This document shows positions 60,413-64,000 of a DNA stretch of 64,000 bases, piece by piece. Every line of letters starts with the position of its first letter. The first letter of the stretch is position 1. The notes below the pieces were generated by a model. It was not told where the DNA came from. It searched no databases and worked only from the letters and a program-made list of their open reading frames with translations. The DNA is from an uncultured Isosphaeraceae bacterium (GTDB lineage Bacteria; Planctomycetota; Planctomycetia; Isosphaerales; Isosphaeraceae), in contig CAMFLR010000015.1 in the NCBI GenBank assembly GCA_945957605.1, positions 124,001 through 188,000 on the forward strand, written 5' to 3'. A program made the position numbers and the translations under genes.

Positions 60413-61774
60413 CCTTAGTGAGTCGGGCATGATTTCAGTCCAGGCGATTCAACGGAATCGGCCGCTTACATGCTCGATCGTGAAGTCATGAAGCCTATCG
60501 GGACCGACGAGGAATTGCAGAGCCGCCACGAGTGGTTGGTGTAAGCAAGTCCTCTGAGGTTCCGACGGCCTCATGGACCTTGCGTACGATCTACGCTGGC
60601 GCATTGCGAATGCGCTTCGCTCTGATGAGTCATTCTGTCTTCAAAGGACAGAATGACTCTCATAACAGATAGATTATTTATGGCCCGCTTTAATCTCTTT
60701 AACTTGTCAATCGGATCACAATACATCCTCCTGAATTCGATAACACGAGTTGTGGGCGGTTTTGCAAAGGCGGCCAGTTTCCGTGGGACATCCTTTCAAC
60801 GGTTGCCAGTGATCAACACGAACCAGATCAAACGAATAACGCGGCGATGTCCGATCCGCAGCCGACCGCTTAATGAACCAACAGGCTGCTCGGACGTAAG
60901 GTGATGAACGAGTGTGTCGAAGAAGTCATCCGGCATGCGGGAAATGGCCATCGCAGTAGCCCCTTGAAGGAGGACTCTACTGAGTTCGGTCGCAAACCTC
61001 ATTCCAAAAGGTTTTGTCAGACCTTGTTACGAGCGGCTTACGTACAAGGGTCAGTCTGGCTGTGCCAGATTTGGAGTGAGATCTCCGCGGCTGAATTATC
61101 CGGGACTCGCACATGTTTTTGTTTACTACCTCGCTTGAGTGTGTTTACGCGCTGAAGGATGCCACAATACTGGTCGTCGACGACCCGTTGGAGCCAGACA
61201 TAGGCGTTGGCAAGGTCTTTGGGGCGAGAGCCCCATCGTGTTTCGGCCCTGATATTGACTTCGTTCGGAACTTCCTCCGCTTCGATCCCACTACCGATCG
61301 ATCGCCGAGCTTTCGACCAGAGCTTCGTTCAATTGGTTCGAACAACCGAGCGAGTTCCCTGACCTTCAGTAATGGCTTGACCTTGTGGATCAAGCCGTGT
61401 TTCTCGGCGTCGCCGAAGGCCACCAAGCTTGCCAACGGCTCGACGAGCCTGATGAGTCCTGCGCCTTCCCGGACGTCCACCGATCGCGAGGCAAGCAACC
61501 TTCTCAGGAGGGCTGTGAGCTCGCGTTCCTCCTCGGCATCAATACTGTTCTCAACGTGCCACCGGCTGAACAAATCTGTTCGCCGCCGCTTGTTGGTTTC
61601 GACGAAGGTAGGTTCAAATCTCAGTTTCAAATCCGGCGCGCAATTGGCTTAATTCACAAAACGGCTCCTCTACGGCGCAATCGTTCTTCCCCTTTATCAC
61701 TTGACCCGTCAAGTCGCTGAGTCGAGCGGACAAGGATACAGCGATATTAACCTTCCGAGCTCGCGTTCCGTGTA
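60413..61774. other. Gene-poor region, possibly a decayed locus
   Basis: About 1.36 kb with no recognisable gene. Frames exist on both strands around 61113-61720. The best coding-like composition is a minus-strand frame at 61145-61630 (containing EEERELTALLRRLLASRSVD), and a second minus-strand frame (around 61070-61330, containing LANAYVWLQRVVDDQY) overlaps its end out of register. This could be a frameshifted remnant, but I recognise no family. Confidence 0.3.
60627..60659. terminator. Perfect 13-bp hairpin downstream of the repeat-protein gene
   Basis: GAGTCATTCTGTC (60627-60639) and GACAGAATGACTC (60647-60659) pair perfectly around TTCAAAG; flanking AT/AT can extend it after a mismatch. 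It lies 215 bp after the stop. It could be a terminator or a dispersed palindromic element. Confidence 0.45.
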
Positions 61775-61966
61775 TTAACGCGGACTCTCGCCCGTTTCTA
61801 TGTCCGACTCACCCAACAACCCATCGAGCGAATAATCAGCCAGTCCGCGAATTTCCCGCGGTAAGGCATCGAACGCCTTCCATTCGTTACAAAGCAAATC
61901 CAGATCACGCCCGCAGGCAGGGTCATCAGGTTCGATGAGAACATCGCCCACTTCACGCCTCGTCAC
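61775..61966 (-). CDS. Possible small protein of unknown function
   Basis: A 63-residue frame from GTG 61966, just beyond the end of the YdeI-family gene on the same strand. The sequence (EWKAFDALPREIRGLADYSLDG and an acidic C-terminus) has protein-like composition, and the frame stays open further upstream inside the YdeI gene, so the start is uncertain. There is no strong ribosome-binding site. No family recognised. Confidence 0.3.
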   Translation of the reverse strand: MTRREVGDVLIEPDDPACGRDLDLLCNEWKAFDALPREIRGLADYSLDGLLGESDIETGESPR

Positions 61967-62045
61967 GATCGCGATGGTTCCGCGCAGTTTCCTTCGAGCT
62001 GGGTTCAAGCTGATGCATTCGCTGGGACAAACCGCCCGCTGCTGC

Positions 62046-62657
62046 TCAAGGATGCACCTTTTCTCCTCGCGCGAGCATGGCGACGAAATCCACGATTCGC
62101 TTCTGACGCGTCTCGGCCTTCTTCGCCGTCTGGACTCGCCAAAGAACCGCATACCTGTTCTTAGCATCCAGCGTCTGGAAAAAGGCCGCTGCCTTTGCGT
62201 CGTTTGCGAGCGCTGCCTGGAGATCGTCCGGTACCGTCGCGCGACTCGGAGGGTCGTAGGCGACGTCCCAGCGGCCGTCCTGTTTCGCGCGCTCGACCTC
62301 CGCGAGTCCTGACGGCCGCATCACGCCCGATTCGATCATCGCCAGCGCTTTCTCACGGTTGATCTTGGACCACACGCTCTTCGCAGTACGCGGCGTGAAC
62401 TTCTGGAGCCACGAAACCTCGTCGCCGCGCTGTTTCTGGCCATCGATCCAGCCCCACGCAAGCACTACGTCGACCGCCTCGGCGTAAGTGATCGAGGCCG
62501 TGCCCGCTCCCTTCCTGGCGAGCTTGAGCCAGATACCGCGTGAGGAGGCATGATGCTCCGCAAGCCAGTCGGAGAATGCTTGCGGGGTGGCGAACGAGAG
62601 AGTCGGCAGTTCTGCTGTTTGCGCGTCTTTCTTCGTTACGGACGTCGTCTTTTTCAT
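62046..62657 (-). CDS. YdeI/OmpD-associated family protein
   Basis: A 203-residue protein of the YdeI/OmpD-associated (bacteriocin-protection-like) family, close to the usual 190-200. Typical blocks are the N-terminal FATPQAFSDWLAEHHASSRGIWLKLARKG core (split here as FSDWLAEHHASSRGIWLK), YAEAVDVVLAWGWIDGQK, FTPRTAKSVWSKINREKA and, in the C-terminal helical part, KNRYAVLWRVQTAKKAETRQKR with VDFVAMLARGEK. In family accounts the relatives are linked to resistance to stress or cationic peptides, with the mechanism unclear; the protein is cytoplasmic with no signal. It stands alone, followed by a possible small frame. Confidence 0.88.
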   Translation of the reverse strand: MKKTTSVTKKDAQTAELPTLSFATPQAFSDWLAEHHASSRGIWLKLARKGAGTASITYAEAVDVVLAWGWIDGQKQRGDEVSWLQKFTPRTAKSVWSKINREKALAMIESGVMRPSGLAEVERAKQDGRWDVAYDPPSRATVPDDLQAALANDAKAAAFFQTLDAKNRYAVLWRVQTAKKAETRQKRIVDFVAMLARGEKVHP

Positions 62658-63056
62658 GCGCTCATCCTAAATTGAGCCAAAAGTATGGCCCGGGCCGCCA
62701 AACCAGCCCGCGCAATTGGCCGAAAAATCCGCCGCGTCCGCCTGGTTCATCTTGGCACGAGCGACTGCCCGCCCAACCGAGCTCAGGTGACCAGCCCACC
62801 CTAGCCGCCTACCATTCTACCAGAAGCCCACGCGCTGGGTCGGGTCCGCAGCATCGCGAGACTCGATACGATGTTCGCAACGAGCCGGTAGAACGGCTTG
62901 AGCCGCTGAATGCAGGCTCCGAAAAGGTCTGCAATCACAGTCCGTCCGTGTTGGATGAACCGCGTTGTCGCTGAGCTGTTGGAGTTCGCCTTCCGGCGGT
63001 GTATGGTTCAAATGCCCTGACATATATCGGATGAAACGATTGGGAGTTTACGAAAA
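62658..63056. other. Divergent intergenic region
   Basis: About 400 bp between the YdeI-family gene and the small membrane-protein gene, GC-rich at 62690-62900 and A/T-richer near 63030. No gene, RNA fold or strong hairpin was seen; a minus-strand frame at 62817-63023 has no recognisable content. Confidence 0.35.
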
Positions 63057-63623
63057 TTGGACTACCGTAACATTTTGTCCGGCATCGTTATCGTTGCTGT
63101 AATCTCGCTCATGATTCGGGTTGCGAAAGCCGGGCGCCCGACGCCTACGGACGACGGTAAGGCGTTGAGCTTCCGTCACACCGGACTCTTTCGTGGGTTT
63201 GCCTTAATCTCTCTCATCGTCCTTCCCGGCGGCATCTTGCTGAGTGACATTTTCGGAGAGACGCACCCTAGCGACCCCTGGGCCATTCCCTTCATCTGCG
63301 GATTGTTACTTGCGATTGCCACGCCGATGTGTTTGGAAGCGTTTCGATATGCTCTGATCGTTTCGCCCGAAGGCCTCGACTGCCACTCTCCCTGGAGAGG
63401 GCGGTTTTTCATTGCCTGGGGCGACGTAAGCCAACTTTCTTACAGCACGATCAACGGCTGGTTCGTCATCAAGTCAAAAGCAGGCAAATCATTTCGCGTT
63501 CATATGTTCGTGTCGGGACTTGACGAGTTTCTCGAACAGTGCGAGAGATACCTGTCATTGGCAGCCTTGGCGAAGAGTAAACCCGGTTATGATATGGTAG
63601 GACGTACGTTTCCAGGATTGTGA
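63057..63623 (+). CDS. Small membrane protein of unknown function with possible PH-like cytoplasmic domain
   Basis: A 188-residue protein starting at TTG 63057 with GGGAG about 10 nt upstream. A first transmembrane segment lies at about 7-22 (ILSGIVIVAVISLMI), and two more at about 46-65 (FRGFALISLIVLPGGILL) and 76-98 (IPFICGLLLAIATPMCLEAF). The C-terminal 85 residues are beta-rich (ALIVSPEGLDCHSPWRGRF, IAWGDVSQLSYS, FVIKSKAGKSFRVH) and end in a helix, the pattern of a bacterial PH-like domain on a membrane stem. No function assigned. Confidence 0.7.
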   Translation: MDYRNILSGIVIVAVISLMIRVAKAGRPTPTDDGKALSFRHTGLFRGFALISLIVLPGGILLSDIFGETHPSDPWAIPFICGLLLAIATPMCLEAFRYALIVSPEGLDCHSPWRGRFFIAWGDVSQLSYSTINGWFVIKSKAGKSFRVHMFVSGLDEFLEQCERYLSLAALAKSKPGYDMVGRTFPGL

Positions 63624-64000
63624 CGGACACGCTCAATCAAAAAGCGAAATCCTGAAACTGCGATCACCTTATACAGAGTAAGTTGCTCGACCTGATCTAA
63701 ACAATTTGCGCCGTCGCAACTCGGTCGGGACGGTAACCAAAATGAGCTCGATTTTAAGCTCCGAAATAGACTATTCGGACGTCGTTGGAACCTAAGTTTG
63801 CATCTCTAAGGGAGGTATACAGTATATTCGCGCTCGCCGAAGCAAGTCCGGTCGCGCAATCAAGACATCCGAATCCGTTAGCAACTCGAAGAATGAGCAT
63901 GAGATCGACCTGGATCTCAACGGGATCGATGAGCACAGTCGTCTTGAGGAGATCCGATACAGACTAGGGCCTACTGACCATCAGTTGCGACAAGTGGCCA
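63624..64000. other. Right-hand end of window, no gene recognised
   Basis: About 375 bp with only short frames on either strand (for example 63754-63936 minus, 63785-63967 plus), none with recognisable content. Confidence 0.35.

Noticed and set aside
60653-61155. Two short plus-strand frames (60653-60904 and 60901-61155)
   Set aside because: No recognisable content; the first starts inside the 60627-60659 palindrome.
62540-62974. Plus-strand frame of 144 codons
   Set aside because: It starts antisense to the YdeI-family gene and continues into intergenic DNA with Arg/Pro/Ser-rich, shadow-like sequence.

Overview
The window looks like chromosomal DNA from a member of the Planctomycetota; I cannot name the genus. 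The markers are a DUF1549/DUF1553 c-type cytochrome protein paired with a DUF1501 Tat protein, a DUF1559 prepilin-like protein, three large membrane-anchored Ser/Thr kinases (two with TPR-rich tails, one with a WD40 tail next to an ECF sigma factor), and two giant exported proteins sharing an N-terminal LE.LEER...(S/A) signature. GC content is high and most genes are separated by short gaps. I found no rRNA, convincing tRNA, CRISPR array, insertion sequence or prophage.

Layout. 1-1491: 3' part of a secreted matrixin-type metalloprotease. 1602-4580: kinase with TPR tail. 4632-8654 (minus): DUF1549/1553 gene followed by DUF1501 gene. 9285-10508: DUF1559 protein. 10588-13047 (minus): Tat-exported SBP56 (methanethiol oxidase family) protein and a 2-oxoglutarate/Fe(II) oxygenase. 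13299-16851 (minus): zinc-ribbon/trypsin-like membrane protease and a secreted protein of unknown function. 17534-17845: small TIG-like protein, tail-to-tail with a second TPR kinase (17853-20717). 20822-21487 (minus): AlkD-type DNA alkylation repair protein, divergent from a four-domain redoxin/cytochrome c/copper monooxygenase-like/carbohydrate-binding E-set protein (21756-23765). 24002-26897 (minus): LolD/MacB-type ABC exporter pair and a small membrane protein. 27061-28958 (minus): DsbD-alpha-like lipoprotein translationally coupled to a secreted protein. 29554-33531: ECF sigma factor and zinc-finger/kinase/WD40 protein. 33822-47750: a 4642-residue mosaic surface protein. 48055-49698: cyclic-nucleotide-binding/glutaredoxin-like/FAD oxidoreductase. 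50350-54801: four-gene ergothioneine cluster. 55994-60412: exported protein with six exact-period 336-bp repeats. 60413-64000: sparsely coding, with a YdeI-family gene and a small membrane protein.

The most informative unit is the 50.3-54.8 kb cluster. egtB and egtD are joined by overlapping start/stop codons to an OpuC/EgtU-like ATPase and to a single polypeptide that begins as a lipoprotein, continues as a glycine-betaine/EgtU-type binding domain and ends as the permease. This suggests that ergothioneine synthesis and transport of it or a related betaine are expressed together. Its long upstream region holds a 62-nt palindromic element and a 24-codon cysteine-rich reading frame with a strong ribosome-binding site. 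The other regulatory signal worth testing is an intrinsic-terminator-like hairpin in the leader of the 336-bp-repeat gene, with an upstream segment able to pair with its left arm.

Gene calls rest on motifs and domain logic read by eye; no database search was run. Start sites were moved from the longest frame wherever a signal peptide, Tat motif or Shine-Dalgarno sequence argued for it.
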